A stretch of 50,056 nt of DNA from an uncultured Microbacterium sp. (GCA_947503655.1 CANNEP010000012.1:1-50056), one strand, 5' to 3'. Counted from the stretch's first letter, positions 25,630 to 34,774 are shown. Numbers and translations: made by a program. Notes: generated from the sequence alone by a model not told the origin.

Positions 25630-28600
25630 GTGTCAGGATCACTCGCCCACATCACGCAGCCGGAGGCTGCGCCACCCAGAACGGGGGTGCGGCGCTGGCT
25701 GTCAGCGCTGCTCGCGCTCCTGGTCATCGCGGGTTCGTTCGCGCTTGGCTCCCAGGCTGCCCATGCGGGCAGTGAAGGGGTCGGGTACTGGTCAGATGGT
25801 GCGTTCCTCGGCGCGTACAACACGGATGTGGACGGCCGGCAGGCGTATTGCGCGGACCTGGACGCGGACCCGCCCTACGGCAACACATCGGGGCCGGAAC
25901 GGATCACGGCGTTGGATTCGCTGTCGCGGCAGCAGCTTGCCGAGTTGAACTATGTGATGGACCGGTGGGGGCAGTCGGGCGATCCGAACGTCACCGCCGC
26001 GGTCGCGCTGCATGTGTGGTCGGTGGCGAGCCCTGGCCGGTATAACTCGCACGGCATGTCCGGTGACGACTACTACGTTGCCCGAGCCCCCGCGTCGGAG
26101 CGGGGAACGATCCTCGCGAACCTCGCCGCGATGCGGCAGGAGGCCGCAGCAAACGCGGTCACCGACCCGTCACTGTCGCTATCGCTTGAGATGTCGGATC
26201 AGTACGCGGGCACGCTCACCGTCGCCACCCACCCCGCAGGCCTCACCGGTGCTGCGACCTTGTCGGATGCGGTCTTCGCTAACGGTTCCTCGGCGCGCAC
26301 GATCGGCTCCGGGGCGCACCCGATCACCGCCACCCCCGCAGTCGGTGTGCCGTCCTACCGGGTTGGCGCGTCGATGAGCATCGATGCGGCCGGGTATGGT
26401 GCGGCGCTTGATCTCTACACGACTCCTGGGAAGCAGCGTTTGATCGCCGCCGTCGCAGGGTCATCCACCGGGTTGTCGGCGTCGGTGGAGTCGCCGGTGA
26501 TTGAACTGGATTTCCAGCCGGAGATCACCACCCAGGTCGCCTCCCGCTACGTCGCGGAGGGTGATGCGTTCGTGGATGGGCTCACGGTGTCGGTGTCGAA
26601 GGGTACCTGGATTCACCTGGACGGCAACCCGATTGAGGTGACCGCGACCGGCACCTTGTATGGGCCGTTCGATGAGCAGCCTGCCGAAGCCGACACCCCA
26701 CCTGCCGGAGCCCTCGTCGCAGGCGTCGAGACGGTGACGTTGACGGGTGCGGGGTCGTATACATCGCCGGGCACGATCGTTGCGCCGGAGTCGGGGTTCT
26801 ACACGTGGGTGTGGAGCATCGACAAGACCGCGCACGGTGAGAACGCGAAGTACCTCACCGACTCGTTCACCGACCGCTTCGGCCAAGTCACTGAGACGTC
26901 GGTGGTGCCGTTCCAGCCCGAAGCTGTCTCCAAGGCGGATCAGCGTCTCGCTGTCCCCGGTGATGCACTCACGGACACGATCACCGTTAGTAGCAGTAAT
27001 GGTGCGTGGTTGAAGAAGGACGGCGCGCACATTCCGGTGGTGTTCGAGGGCACCGCCTACCAGGTGCCCGGCACGCTGCCCCCGGCGCAGAACGCCGCGA
27101 TCGACCCGAACGCGGTGCCGCTCGGTACCGTGACGGTCACCGCAGACGGCCCCGGCGTCTACACGTCCCCGTCGGTGGTCGCGCCGACGGGCGGGTTTGT
27201 GACCTGGGTGTGGGAGGTTCGGAAGACTACGCAGCCGGAGTGGGTGCGCGACTACCTCGCGAACGACTGGCAGGACGAGTACGGGATCACGGTGGAGACG
27301 ACGTCGGTGCGGTGGCCGGTCACGGTGACCTCGCTGATGCGGGAGTACAACGTGCACCCCGGCGGACGCGCCTTCGATGTGATCACCGTCACCGGGTTCC
27401 CGGCGAACCACGGCGATTTCACCGGCGACGGCTACTGGAACGCCGATGTCGATGAACTGCATCACACCGTCTACGGCCCCTTCGCGTCAGATACGGAACT
27501 CACCGACGATCTCGACCTCACCAGCGCGCCGGTGCTGGCGGAACTGATGACGCCGGCACGCAATGGGGTCTACAAGCTCGGGTACACGGATGACGACAAG
27601 ATCGTGCCGACCGAGCCCGGCTTCTACGTCCTCGTCACCACCTTCACCGGCGACGACCGCGTGCAGCCTTACTCCTCGTCTCCGGTGGACGTGCTGGAAC
27701 GCTTCTACGTCCCACCCACCGGCAGAGAGGTGCCTGTGTCCGTGGTGACGCAGGCGACACCGGAAGCGTTCGTCGGCGAGCCGTTCTCGGATACCGCGCT
27801 CGTGCAGGGCACGAAGATTCCCGACGGTTCCTACCTGGTGTTCCGTGCCTACGGACCCCACCTGGCAGACGCGGAAGCCCTGTGTGAGGCGCCGTTCTAC
27901 GAGAGCGAGGAGATCCCGGTCACCCAGGCCGGTGTCTACCGTTCCGGCACCACCACCGTCGATACCGCGGGGAACGTGTACTGGGTCGAATCCCTCTACA
28001 ACGCCGACGGCGAGATCATCGCCGAGGGTCTTTGTGGGGCGTCGGGTGAGACGACGGTGGTGAAGGAGCAGCCGGAGGAGCTGATCGTGAAGACGAACGC
28101 CATGGCGAACGTGAAGCTGGGTGATCCGGCGCATGATGTTGCGACCGTCACCGGCACCGTCCCCGACGGGGCACGCCTGATCTTCGAGGCGTACCGGCAG
28201 GACAGTGACACCGCGACCTGCACCCCGGAAGAACTCGTCTTCACCTCCACCACGATTGATCTCGATGGGCCAGGTGAGTATCGCTCCGACGAGGTGATCT
28301 TCGACACGGTCGGCATCTACTACTGGGTGGAGACCGTCACCGATGAGGACGGCACGATCCTGCACCGTGGGGTCTGCGGTGCACCGGATGAGACCACCAC
28401 CGTCACCGACACCCCAGACGTAGCAGGCACGCCGGGTGAGCTCGCGCACACCGGCGGCGGTGACTGGTGGCCGATCGGTCTCGCTGGTGGGCTGATCGCT
28501 GCGGTTACCGGTGGGGTGTTGCTGTTCGGGCGTCGCCTCGCGATCACGCGCGACCGCGCCGGGTACGTCCGTGACGAGGACCTGTCGTTCGAGGAGTTCA

Positions 28601-28632
28601 AGGCCCAGTTCGAGGGAGCAAAGGAGGACTAA
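25630..28632 (+). CDS. Large modular surface protein with N-terminal Cys domain and C-terminal LAHTG anchor-like motif
   Basis: 1000 residues, GTG with AGGAGG at 25618-25623. Signal peptide about 1-47 (WLSALLALLVIAGSFALGS). The N-terminal domain has Cys74 in RQAYCADLDADPP and VTAAVALHVW (121-130), the layout of thioester adhesin domains, but the Gln expected in the second motif is not present. Then come repeated beta-sandwich-like modules (units opening near FQPEITTQVASRY and FQPEAVSKADQRL, and two around FRAYGP and FEAYRQ with TVDTAGNVYWVE/IFDTVGIYYWVE). LAHTG at 938-942 precedes a helix (about 948-967). The cytoplasmic tail is unusually long and acidic (33 residues). Probably the cell-contact protein of the element. 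Confidence 0.85.
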   Translation: MSGSLAHITQPEAAPPRTGVRRWLSALLALLVIAGSFALGSQAAHAGSEGVGYWSDGAFLGAYNTDVDGRQAYCADLDADPPYGNTSGPERITALDSLSRQQLAELNYVMDRWGQSGDPNVTAAVALHVWSVASPGRYNSHGMSGDDYYVARAPASERGTILANLAAMRQEAAANAVTDPSLSLSLEMSDQYAGTLTVATHPAGLTGAATLSDAVFANGSSARTIGSGAHPITATPAVGVPSYRVGASMSIDAAGYGAALDLYTTPGKQRLIAAVAGSSTGLSASVESPVIELDFQPEITTQVASRYVAEGDAFVDGLTVSVSKGTWIHLDGNPIEVTATGTLYGPFDEQPAEADTPPAGALVAGVETVTLTGAGSYTSPGTIVAPESGFYTWVWSIDKTAHGENAKYLTDSFTDRFGQVTETSVVPFQPEAVSKADQRLAVPGDALTDTITVSSSNGAWLKKDGAHIPVVFEGTAYQVPGTLPPAQNAAIDPNAVPLGTVTVTADGPGVYTSPSVVAPTGGFVTWVWEVRKTTQPEWVRDYLANDWQDEYGITVETTSVRWPVTVTSLMREYNVHPGGRAFDVITVTGFPANHGDFTGDGYWNADVDELHHTVYGPFASDTELTDDLDLTSAPVLAELMTPARNGVYKLGYTDDDKIVPTEPGFYVLVTTFTGDDRVQPYSSSPVDVLERFYVPPTGREVPVSVVTQATPEAFVGEPFSDTALVQGTKIPDGSYLVFRAYGPHLADAEALCEAPFYESEEIPVTQAGVYRSGTTTVDTAGNVYWVESLYNADGEIIAEGLCGASGETTVVKEQPEELIVKTNAMANVKLGDPAHDVATVTGTVPDGARLIFEAYRQDSDTATCTPEELVFTSTTIDLDGPGEYRSDEVIFDTVGIYYWVETVTDEDGTILHRGVCGAPDETTTVTDTPDVAGTPGELAHTGGGDWWPIGLAGGLIAAVTGGVLLFGRRLAITRDRAGYVRDEDLSFEEFKAQFEGAKED

Positions 28633-28680
28633 CCACAGGCTGCCGACCCTCCGGCACCCCCACCCCAGGGCGGGTCGGTA

Positions 28681-28718
28681 TGGGAGGGCACGAACCACCC
28701 CAGGTTCGTGCCCTCCCA
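28681..28718 (+). terminator. Very long perfect hairpin after the surface-protein gene
   Basis: A 16-pair perfect stem (28681-28696 with 28703-28718) and a six-base loop ACCCCA. It lies in the 155-base gap before the next gene. No T-run follows, so it may be a strong actinobacterial terminator or a processing/stability hairpin separating the abundant surface-protein message from the genes behind. Confidence 0.7.
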
Positions 28719-28787
28719 CCTGCGTTTCGGGGGCGGTGCTAGTGCACCTGCCTGGCGACACCCCTGCACTCCACGGAGAGGAACCCT

Positions 28788-29384
28788 GTGACGCCGAAGC
28801 CTCGCTACCGCCGCACCCACCCCGACCACCAACCCCCGAAAGCGCCGAAGCCACCGAAGACTGAGCCCGGTGGACCGGTCGTCGTGCCGGTGGTGGAGTT
28901 CACCATCACCGCTGATGGTGCGATGACGGTCACGGTCGACGGGCGCCCGTATCTCCCGGAGCCGTTCGCTCCGGGATGGCGGCGCGAAGCGTTCCCGACC
29001 ATCCTCGACGCCCTCACCGCCCAGTACCGGTCGCCGCTGCGCGTGCAGGTACACGAGGCCGACGGGTCAACGTTCACCGACATCATCACCCCGCCCCGCG
29101 AACGCACCACCCCAAAGCCCTGGGAAGCATCAGCACCGGCACCGGTGGCTGTGGTGTCGCCTCCGGTGCCAGCCGCGCAGCCGGTGCTGCATCAGGTGGC
29201 AGGGGCAGGGTTCGTTGCGGGTGAGGATGTCGCCGTCGCGATCATCCACGCCCACACCGACGCCAGCAGCGACGGCACCGCCCGCACCCTCCTCACCGCA
29301 GAGCAAACCGCGCTTGCGGTGACGGGTGAAGTGATCCTCCTCGGCCGCATCTCCGGCACCCTCACGGTCGGGAGAATCCAATGA
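28788..29384 (+). CDS. Hypothetical element protein, proline-rich N-terminus
   Basis: 198 residues; GTG with GGAGAGGA upstream. The first 35 residues are basic and Pro-rich (TPKPRYRRTHPDHQPPKAPK). A compact domain at about 38-100 has VVEFTITADGAMTVTVDGRP and an EADGSTFTDIITPP strand pattern; the C-terminal half is Ala/Val-rich with alternating strands. No membrane segment or signal peptide. I do not recognise the family. It sits directly upstream of the coupling protein, whose start overlaps its stop (ATGA), so an accessory role in DNA processing or coupling is possible. Confidence 0.75.
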   Translation: MTPKPRYRRTHPDHQPPKAPKPPKTEPGGPVVVPVVEFTITADGAMTVTVDGRPYLPEPFAPGWRREAFPTILDALTAQYRSPLRVQVHEADGSTFTDIITPPRERTTPKPWEASAPAPVAVVSPPVPAAQPVLHQVAGAGFVAGEDVAVAIIHAHTDASSDGTARTLLTAEQTALAVTGEVILLGRISGTLTVGRIQ

Positions 29385-31198
29385 GCACCCCGCGGCAGGG
29401 TGGGGCGCTTGGGGATGAGCTGGCGAACCTCGGAATCATCGCCCTCATCGCCGCCGCCGTCCTCGCCGTCATCCTCCGCGTTGCGGGAACGATCACCGCG
29501 TGGGTTACCGGGATTGCGCAGCCGCCGGGCGGGATCGAAGCCGGCCTCGGCGTGCTCCTGCACCCCTCCGACCCCGGTAGCGCACTCGCTGCCGACGAGC
29601 TGAACCCGGTCGCGTACTGGATCGTCACCGGCATCCTCATCGTCGCGGTCGGGAGTGCGGGGTGGTGGGTGTGGCGGTTCTTCCGCGAGCACGCACGACA
29701 GACGAAGGTCGACCCGTACCGGATCGTCGGGATCGCCACCCGCACCGACGTCACCACCGCCGCATCAGAGAAAGCACTGCTGCGTCGGGCCGGGCAACTC
29801 CGCCCCTCCATCCAGCAGCCTGCGGTCACCGATGTCGGATACCTCCTCGGCGCATCGAGGAACGTAAACGTGTGGGCGAGTGTGGAGGATTCGATCCTGC
29901 TGATCGGGCCACCACGATCGGGGAAGGGGTTGCATGTGGTCATCAACGCGATCCTCGACGCCCCAGGCGCCGTCGTCACGACCTCCACCCGCCCCGACAA
30001 CCTCACTGCCACTCTCACAGCACGCCGTGCGGAGGGGCGGCCAGTGGCGGTGTTCGATCCGCAGCACCTCGCCGAAGGCGTCCCCGCAGGCTTGCGGTGG
30101 TCACCGATCCGGGGATGCGAAGACCCGCTGACTGCGATGATCCGCGCCACCGGCCTCGCCGCAGGCACCGGCCTGTCCGCTGGCGGTGTCGAGGGCGGGG
30201 ATTTCTGGGAAGGGAAAACCCGCACCGCCCTCCAAGCACTCCTCCATGCCGCAGCCCTGGACCAGCGTGCGCCTGCCGAGTTGTTCCGGTGGACCCTGGA
30301 CCCGGCTGCGGCGTCCGATGCGGTCGCGATCCTTACCGCGAACCCTCGGGCGGCGACGGGGTGGGCGGATTCGTTGCAGGCGATGATCGACTCAGACCCC
30401 AGAACCCGCGACTCCATCTGGCAAGGCGTGTCCCTGTCTCTTGCCGCGCTCGCAGATCCCCGCGTCCTCGACGCGGTCAGCCCAGGCCCGGAGGAGCGGT
30501 TCGATCCGGAGGAGTTTCTGCGCAAGCGCGGCACCGTGTATCTGCTCGCGACAGGCGCCGGGGCGAACAACAGTGCCGCACTGGTGTCAGCGTTCGTGGA
30601 AGACCTCGTCGAAGCCGCCCGTCGCCTCGCCGCACGCTCACCGTCAGCACGTCTCGACCCGCCGCTGCTGCTGGCGCTGGATGAGATCGGAAACCTCGCC
30701 CCACTGCCATCGCTCCCGACGTTGATGGCAGAAGGCGGAGGTACCGGGATCACGACCATGCCGGTACTGCAATCCCTCGCACAGGCACGCGAGAAGTGGT
30801 CGGATAACGCTGCCGGCGCGATCTGGGACGCATCGATTGTGAAGATCATCCTCGGTGGCGCATCCAACTCCCGTGACCTTCAAGACCTCACCACCCTCAT
30901 CGGTGAACGCGACGAGATCACCGACTCCACCACCATCGGCGACCACGGCTCCCGCACCGCACAACGCTCCATCCGCCGGGTAGCGATCATGCCTCCCGAC
31001 GTGATCCGCACCCTCCCATTCGGTACCGGACTGATCCTGCTACGCGCCGCGCCACCGATCGTCGCGAAACTGCGTGCTTGGACGCGCCGCAAGGGCGCGA
31101 GCGACCTGCAGGGTCAGCGGCGCGTGGTGGAGAAGCTGCTACAAACCGGTTCTCCGGCATCCGCGGGTGATGAGGGGCCGGTGGGCGCACCTGAGTGA
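29381..31198 (+). CDS. Type IV coupling protein (VirD4/TraD family)
   Basis: 605 residues. Two N-terminal membrane helices (about 12-40 and 82-102), then the ATPase domain with Walker A GPPRSGKG (about 176) and Walker B LLLALDEIGN (about 430), followed by TLMAEGGGTGITTMPVLQSLAQAREKW and SNSRDLQDLTTLIGER, hallmarks of TraG/TraD. It recruits the relaxase-DNA complex to the secretion channel. Because the VirB4 gene is cut in this element, the coupling protein could only work with a channel supplied in trans. Confidence 0.93.
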   Translation: MSTPRQGGALGDELANLGIIALIAAAVLAVILRVAGTITAWVTGIAQPPGGIEAGLGVLLHPSDPGSALAADELNPVAYWIVTGILIVAVGSAGWWVWRFFREHARQTKVDPYRIVGIATRTDVTTAASEKALLRRAGQLRPSIQQPAVTDVGYLLGASRNVNVWASVEDSILLIGPPRSGKGLHVVINAILDAPGAVVTTSTRPDNLTATLTARRAEGRPVAVFDPQHLAEGVPAGLRWSPIRGCEDPLTAMIRATGLAAGTGLSAGGVEGGDFWEGKTRTALQALLHAAALDQRAPAELFRWTLDPAAASDAVAILTANPRAATGWADSLQAMIDSDPRTRDSIWQGVSLSLAALADPRVLDAVSPGPEERFDPEEFLRKRGTVYLLATGAGANNSAALVSAFVEDLVEAARRLAARSPSARLDPPLLLALDEIGNLAPLPSLPTLMAEGGGTGITTMPVLQSLAQAREKWSDNAAGAIWDASIVKIILGGASNSRDLQDLTTLIGERDEITDSTTIGDHGSRTAQRSIRRVAIMPPDVIRTLPFGTGLILLRAAPPIVAKLRAWTRRKGASDLQGQRRVVEKLLQTGSPASAGDEGPVGAPE

Positions 31199-31242
31199 CA
31201 GAGCACCCTGACCGGGGGTGCCGCTGTCACGAGGAGTGTCCA

Positions 31243-31707
31243 ATGGCTATCCACACACAAGAGTCCCTGTCCGGGTTCATCGCTTCCGAACCGCACCTGT
31301 CGTTCACCGAGAAAGGTGACGCACGACTGTTCGTGAAGATCGGGCAAGAACACTACCGCCGCGAAGACGATGGCTCGTTCACGCAGACCGAGACCACCTT
31401 CCACGACCTCGTCGCGTTCCGGAAGACCGCCGAACGCGCCCACCAGCGCTTCGCGAAAGGCGACAAGTTCGTCGCCGAGGGCTACACCCACCACTACGAC
31501 CGCACCGACGACACCGGGCAGACCGTCAAGGCAGAAGAGTTCATCGCGAAGAAAATCGGGCACGACCTCGCCCGCACCCGCTACACAGTCGACCGTCCCC
31601 GACGCACACAAGCAACCGACTCATTGGATGCCGGACTCGAGGACGCTGCACTGTCACCCGGCGCACCACGCCGCGCGCCCGCTGGTGCAACCGCGGTCGG
31701 AAGGTGA
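31243..31707 (+). CDS. SSB-like single-strand DNA-binding protein
   Basis: 154 residues from the ATG at 31243, preceded by GAGGAG; an earlier ATG overlapping the coupling-protein end is less likely. OB-fold pattern: LSGFIASEPHLSFTEKGDARLFVKIG, then ETTFHDLVAFRKTAERAHQRFAKGDKFVAEG, as in the SSB family. The tail is low-complexity and lacks the usual DDDIPF-type end. Would coat transferred single-stranded DNA. Confidence 0.85.
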   Translation: MAIHTQESLSGFIASEPHLSFTEKGDARLFVKIGQEHYRREDDGSFTQTETTFHDLVAFRKTAERAHQRFAKGDKFVAEGYTHHYDRTDDTGQTVKAEEFIAKKIGHDLARTRYTVDRPRRTQATDSLDAGLEDAALSPGAPRRAPAGATAVGR

Positions 31708-31716
31708 GGACGGATC

Positions 31717-32325
31717 ATGGTCGATGAACTGCCCGACACGGGCGAAGTTGATCCGGGCGAAGTGGCGGAGGACGAGTTCGATGAGAGCTACGACCCCGAC
31801 ACCGAACCCTCCACCGCGGAGGATGAGGGGATGGCGGGTCCGCCGGGGCCGGTGAACTGGAATCTCCTCACCGCCGACGCCGCAGAAGAAGAATGGCTCG
31901 CGCTCAACGAATGGGTGCACTGGCTTCGCCACACCTACGGCCTCTCTGTCGCCGTCTGCCCGCCGTTCTGGCACCGCCACCCGGCACTGGTGTGGGAACT
32001 GTCCGCGTTGCACATCCACTGGCTGTGCGCGATCCACCCCGAAGCCAAGGGCTCCGCCATGCTCATCTGGCATCGCGACTTCACCGAAGCCCAAGAACGC
32101 CTCCGGCACTGGACCGCAGCCTGCGGCACGCGCCTGACCACCGACCGCCCCACCCGCCGCATCGCCTGGCCCGGAGAATCCGACACCGACACCATCGATG
32201 ACATCGTGATCCCGAACCGCGAGGAAGACTTCGTGGAATACATGCACGCTGATGTGGAAGCGCGGCGACGTGCCGAGGACCAGTTCATCGCAGGTCTCGT
32301 CCTGAGCACGGGAGAAGTACCATGA
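31717..32325 (+). CDS. DUF4913-type element protein
   Basis: 202 residues. Acidic N-terminal 40 residues, then NWNLLTADAAEEEWLALNEW, WLRHTYGLSVAVCPPFWHRHPALVWELSALHIHWL and a C-terminal acidic part. The Trp/His-rich core is typical of DUF4913 proteins found in actinobacterial mobile elements; the function is unknown. Follows the SSB-like gene by nine bases and overlaps the next small gene (ATGA). Confidence 0.8.
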   Translation: MVDELPDTGEVDPGEVAEDEFDESYDPDTEPSTAEDEGMAGPPGPVNWNLLTADAAEEEWLALNEWVHWLRHTYGLSVAVCPPFWHRHPALVWELSALHIHWLCAIHPEAKGSAMLIWHRDFTEAQERLRHWTAACGTRLTTDRPTRRIAWPGESDTDTIDDIVIPNREEDFVEYMHADVEARRRAEDQFIAGLVLSTGEVP

Positions 32326-32513
32326 ACCGGCGTGAGCGCAGGCGGGGTGAGGATCGACGCTTCACCGTCAAAGCAGTGCCACGCAGTCAACCTGACCTGC
32401 ACAAGCTCGCGCAGGTGTTCCTCGGCATGGCGGTCAGCAGATCGAAGGCGAACGACGCGCCCACGCCGGATGACGCCGATCCTGGGCGTTCTGAGCCCGA
32501 CAAGGTAGAATAG
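32322..32513 (+). CDS. Small basic protein upstream of the recombinase
   Basis: 63 residues, ATG overlapping the DUF4913 stop. The N-terminus is strongly basic (MNRRERRRGEDRRFTVKAV) and the body has QPDLHKLAQVFLGMAV. Similar short proteins are common in this place in actinobacterial ICEs; the role is unknown. It could help the recombinase (directionality factor) but nothing in the sequence shows that. Confidence 0.65.
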   Translation: MNRRERRRGEDRRFTVKAVPRSQPDLHKLAQVFLGMAVSRSKANDAPTPDDADPGRSEPDKVE

Positions 32514-32676
32514 AACCCGACGCCGCGGCCTTACCGGGCCGGGTGCGCAGTCTCTTTGCCCTTGTGGCTTACCCCGGTTCCTTTCCGGCGGACGTGTTTC
32601 CCGTTTACGAGTCGCACCGCGTGACGCTTCGCCGTCGCGTTGGCTCCCACCCTTCCGGTGAGAGGAAACAAGACTC

Positions 32677-34377
32677 ATGACTCTGGCACCCCCAGCGCCA
32701 CCCACCAGCATCGACCGACTCGGTGAGACCACCACCCTCGCCGTCTCCTACCTCCGCGTCTCCACCAAGGAGCAGGCAGAGCGCGGCGGCCGCGACGAGG
32801 GATTCTCGATCCCCGCGCAACGCGACGCGAACCTCCGCAAGGCCCGTGATCTGAACGCGATCGTCGTGGAGGAGTTCATCGACGCAGGCGAGTCCGCACG
32901 CAAGGCCGACCGGCCAGAACTGATGCGGATGATCGAGTACGTCAAGACCCACCAGGTCGCGTACTGCATCGTCCACAAAGTCGACCGGCTCGCCCGCAAC
33001 CGTGCCGACGACGTAGCGATCCACCTCGCGCTTAAAGACGCCGGCGTGATCCTCGTGTCCGCGACGGAGAACATTGACGAGACCCCGTCAGGGATGCTGC
33101 TGCACGGCATCATGTCCACGATCGCGGAGTTCTACTCCCGCAACCTCGCCAACGAGGTCGCCAAGGGCATGACCCAGAAAGCCGCCATCGGCGGCACCGT
33201 CGGTCGCGCCCCCATCGGCTACCTCAACGTCCACAAGCGCGACGAACTCGGGCGCGACATCCCCACCGTGATCCCTGACCCCGACCGCGCTGCTTTGGTG
33301 CGGTGGGCGTTCGAGGCGTACGCGACGGGGAACTACTCGACCTCGATGCTGCACAGAGAACTTGTCGACCGTGGCCTCACGACCGTGCCGACCCCGAAAC
33401 GGCCTGCGAAGGCTCCGGGACTGTCCACGATCCAGCAGATGCTCTCCAACCCGTACTACAAGGGCGACGTGATCTTCCGTGGCGCCCGCTACGACGGACT
33501 CCACGAACCGCTGGTGAGCGCGGAGCTCTGGTACCGGGTGCAGAACGTCCTCACCGCGCACCAGGTGTCCGGGGAGAAGACGCAAACCCACGAGCACTAC
33601 TTGAAAGGCTCGGTGTACTGCGGCGATTGCGGCTCCCGTCTGATGGTCACCCACGCGAAAAACGGCAAAGGCATCGTCTACCCATACTTCATCTGCGCAG
33701 GCCGGCACTCCAAGCGCACGAACTGTGTCCGCCAGGCCATGCCGATCGAGCACATCGAACGACAGGTCGAGGACTACTACCGGCGCGTGCAGATACCCGA
33801 GCACATCGTCACCGCGCTGCGGCACATGCTCGTGCGCCAGTTCGATGACCTCCACGCCGCGAACAAAGCAGAACGGCACACCCACGCCGTCGAGCGCGAC
33901 TGGCTCCGTGACGAACGCCGCAGCCTGCTCCACGCCCACCACGCCGGAGCCGTCCCGCTGGACCTCCTCAAAGAAGAACAAGACCGCATCGCACGCCGGC
34001 TCGCGTTCCTCGACGCGCAGATCGATGCAGGGCAGATCGAGTACGATCAGGCCAAAGCACACCTCGAAGACTGCCTCGCTCTGGCCGGTGACATGCACGC
34101 GATCTACATGAGCATCGATGACTCACTCCGGCGCATCTGCAACCAAGCGTTCTTCGAGCGCATCCATGTCTACGAGGTCGAGAACGCCGATCGGGTGGAA
34201 ACGGAGCCGGGTGAGCCGTTCGACACGCTGCTCGATCCGGCAGTCCACGCGGCAGCGCTGGCCTATGAGGCCAGCGTGCGCGCGGGGAAGGATGTCAAAC
34301 CTGCGGATGTCGCATGTTTGAACATCGACACTTGGGTGGGCGATACCGGACTCGAACCGATGACCTCTTCCGTGTGA
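32677..34377 (+). CDS. Large serine recombinase (element integrase)
   Basis: 566 residues, ATG with GAGAGGAAA upstream. The resolvase domain opens with SYLRVSTKEQ; Ser29 is the likely nucleophile. A recombinase domain follows (RAPIGYLNVHKRDELGRD), then a zinc ribbon with CGDCGSRLMV and CAGRHSKRTNC (about 313-350) and a coiled-coil region (about 400-480). The last 13 codons (GDTGLEPMTSSV and the residue before) are encoded by the minus-strand tRNA-Val 3' part, and the stop lies in its anticodon arm. In the excised form the C-terminus must differ. Responsible for integration and, with a helper, excision. Confidence 0.93.
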   Translation: MTLAPPAPPTSIDRLGETTTLAVSYLRVSTKEQAERGGRDEGFSIPAQRDANLRKARDLNAIVVEEFIDAGESARKADRPELMRMIEYVKTHQVAYCIVHKVDRLARNRADDVAIHLALKDAGVILVSATENIDETPSGMLLHGIMSTIAEFYSRNLANEVAKGMTQKAAIGGTVGRAPIGYLNVHKRDELGRDIPTVIPDPDRAALVRWAFEAYATGNYSTSMLHRELVDRGLTTVPTPKRPAKAPGLSTIQQMLSNPYYKGDVIFRGARYDGLHEPLVSAELWYRVQNVLTAHQVSGEKTQTHEHYLKGSVYCGDCGSRLMVTHAKNGKGIVYPYFICAGRHSKRTNCVRQAMPIEHIERQVEDYYRRVQIPEHIVTALRHMLVRQFDDLHAANKAERHTHAVERDWLRDERRSLLHAHHAGAVPLDLLKEEQDRIARRLAFLDAQIDAGQIEYDQAKAHLEDCLALAGDMHAIYMSIDDSLRRICNQAFFERIHVYEVENADRVETEPGEPFDTLLDPAVHAAALAYEASVRAGKDVKPADVACLNIDTWVGDTGLEPMTSSV

Positions 34378-34409
34378 AGGAAGCGCGCTACCAACTGCGC
34401 CAATCGCCC
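34337..34409 (-). tRNA. tRNA-Val (anticodon CAC); attachment site of the element
   Basis: Seven-pair acceptor stem GGGCGAT/ATCGCCC, anticodon loop TTCACAC on stem CTTCC/GGAAG, T-arm GGTTCGAGTCC. The 3' end faces the element and overlaps the recombinase gene by 41 bases. Confidence 0.95.
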
Positions 34410-34555
34410 CAGAACCGGGGTTCGGTAAACGAGCATATCTCACACCCGAAGTGCTGTGCGAATCGACACGGAGACACGCGCGGGCCGCGTTCGGTTTTGC
34501 ATGAGGGATGATGTCAGCTATTCTCGATAGAGCGCCGGGACACCGGGGCGAAAAT

Positions 34556-34628
34556 GCGGATGTAGCGCAGTTGGTAGCGCATAACCTTGCCAAGGTTAGG
34601 GTCGCGAGTTCGAGTCTCGTCATCCGCT
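34556..34628 (+). tRNA. tRNA-Gly (anticodon GCC), copy 1
   Basis: Acceptor stem GCGGATG/CATCCGC, anticodon loop TTGCCAA, T-arm GAGTTCGAGTCTC. First of a three-tRNA plus-strand cluster (Gly-Cys-Val). Identical over 73 bases to copy 2 at 39.07 kb. Confidence 0.97.
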
Positions 34629-34679
34629 CGAGTGTGAGATTCCCTTCGGGGGACATCGCGCGTGGGTTGAACCACACAC

Positions 34680-34750
34680 GGTGATATGGCCGAGCGGCTA
34701 GGCACCGGCCTGCAAAGCCGTTTACACGGGTTCAAATCCCGTTGTCACCT
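34680..34750 (+). tRNA. tRNA-Cys (anticodon GCA)
   Basis: Acceptor stem GGTGATA/TGTCACC, anticodon loop CTGCAAA, T-arm GGGTTCAAATCCC. 71 bases, usual for Cys. Confidence 0.96.
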
Positions 34751-34774
34751 CAACAAAACTAAATAGCCCATTGG

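Larger units (their letters stand above)
1..34377. mobile_element. Integrative (conjugative/mobilizable) element, right part, at tRNA-Val(CAC)
   Basis: Seen: MobF relaxase, VirD4-type coupling protein, VirB4 fragment, ArdC-like and Prim-Pol proteins, SSB-like protein, DUF4913 protein and a large serine recombinase whose last codons lie inside the 3' part of a minus-strand tRNA-Val gene. Known: actinobacterial ICEs combine such modules and often use tRNA 3' ends as attachment sites. Inferred: the right boundary lies within 34337-34377. No second copy of the tRNA 3' end was found by eye to the left, so the left boundary is probably outside the window. Three cargo blocks sit at about 0-4.6, 10.2-16.9 and 16.9-20.9 kb. 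The transfer module appears to carry a large internal deletion at about 23.37 kb. Confidence 0.85.

Noticed and set aside
26461..28854. Two long minus-strand frames over the surface-protein gene
   Set aside because: No family motifs and Arg/Gly-rich; the plus strand has a signal peptide, repeats and an anchor motif.
1..34336. Second attachment-site copy of the tRNA-Val 3' end as left boundary
   Set aside because: No match to the 3' segment was found by eye inside the window, so the left end is assumed to be outside.
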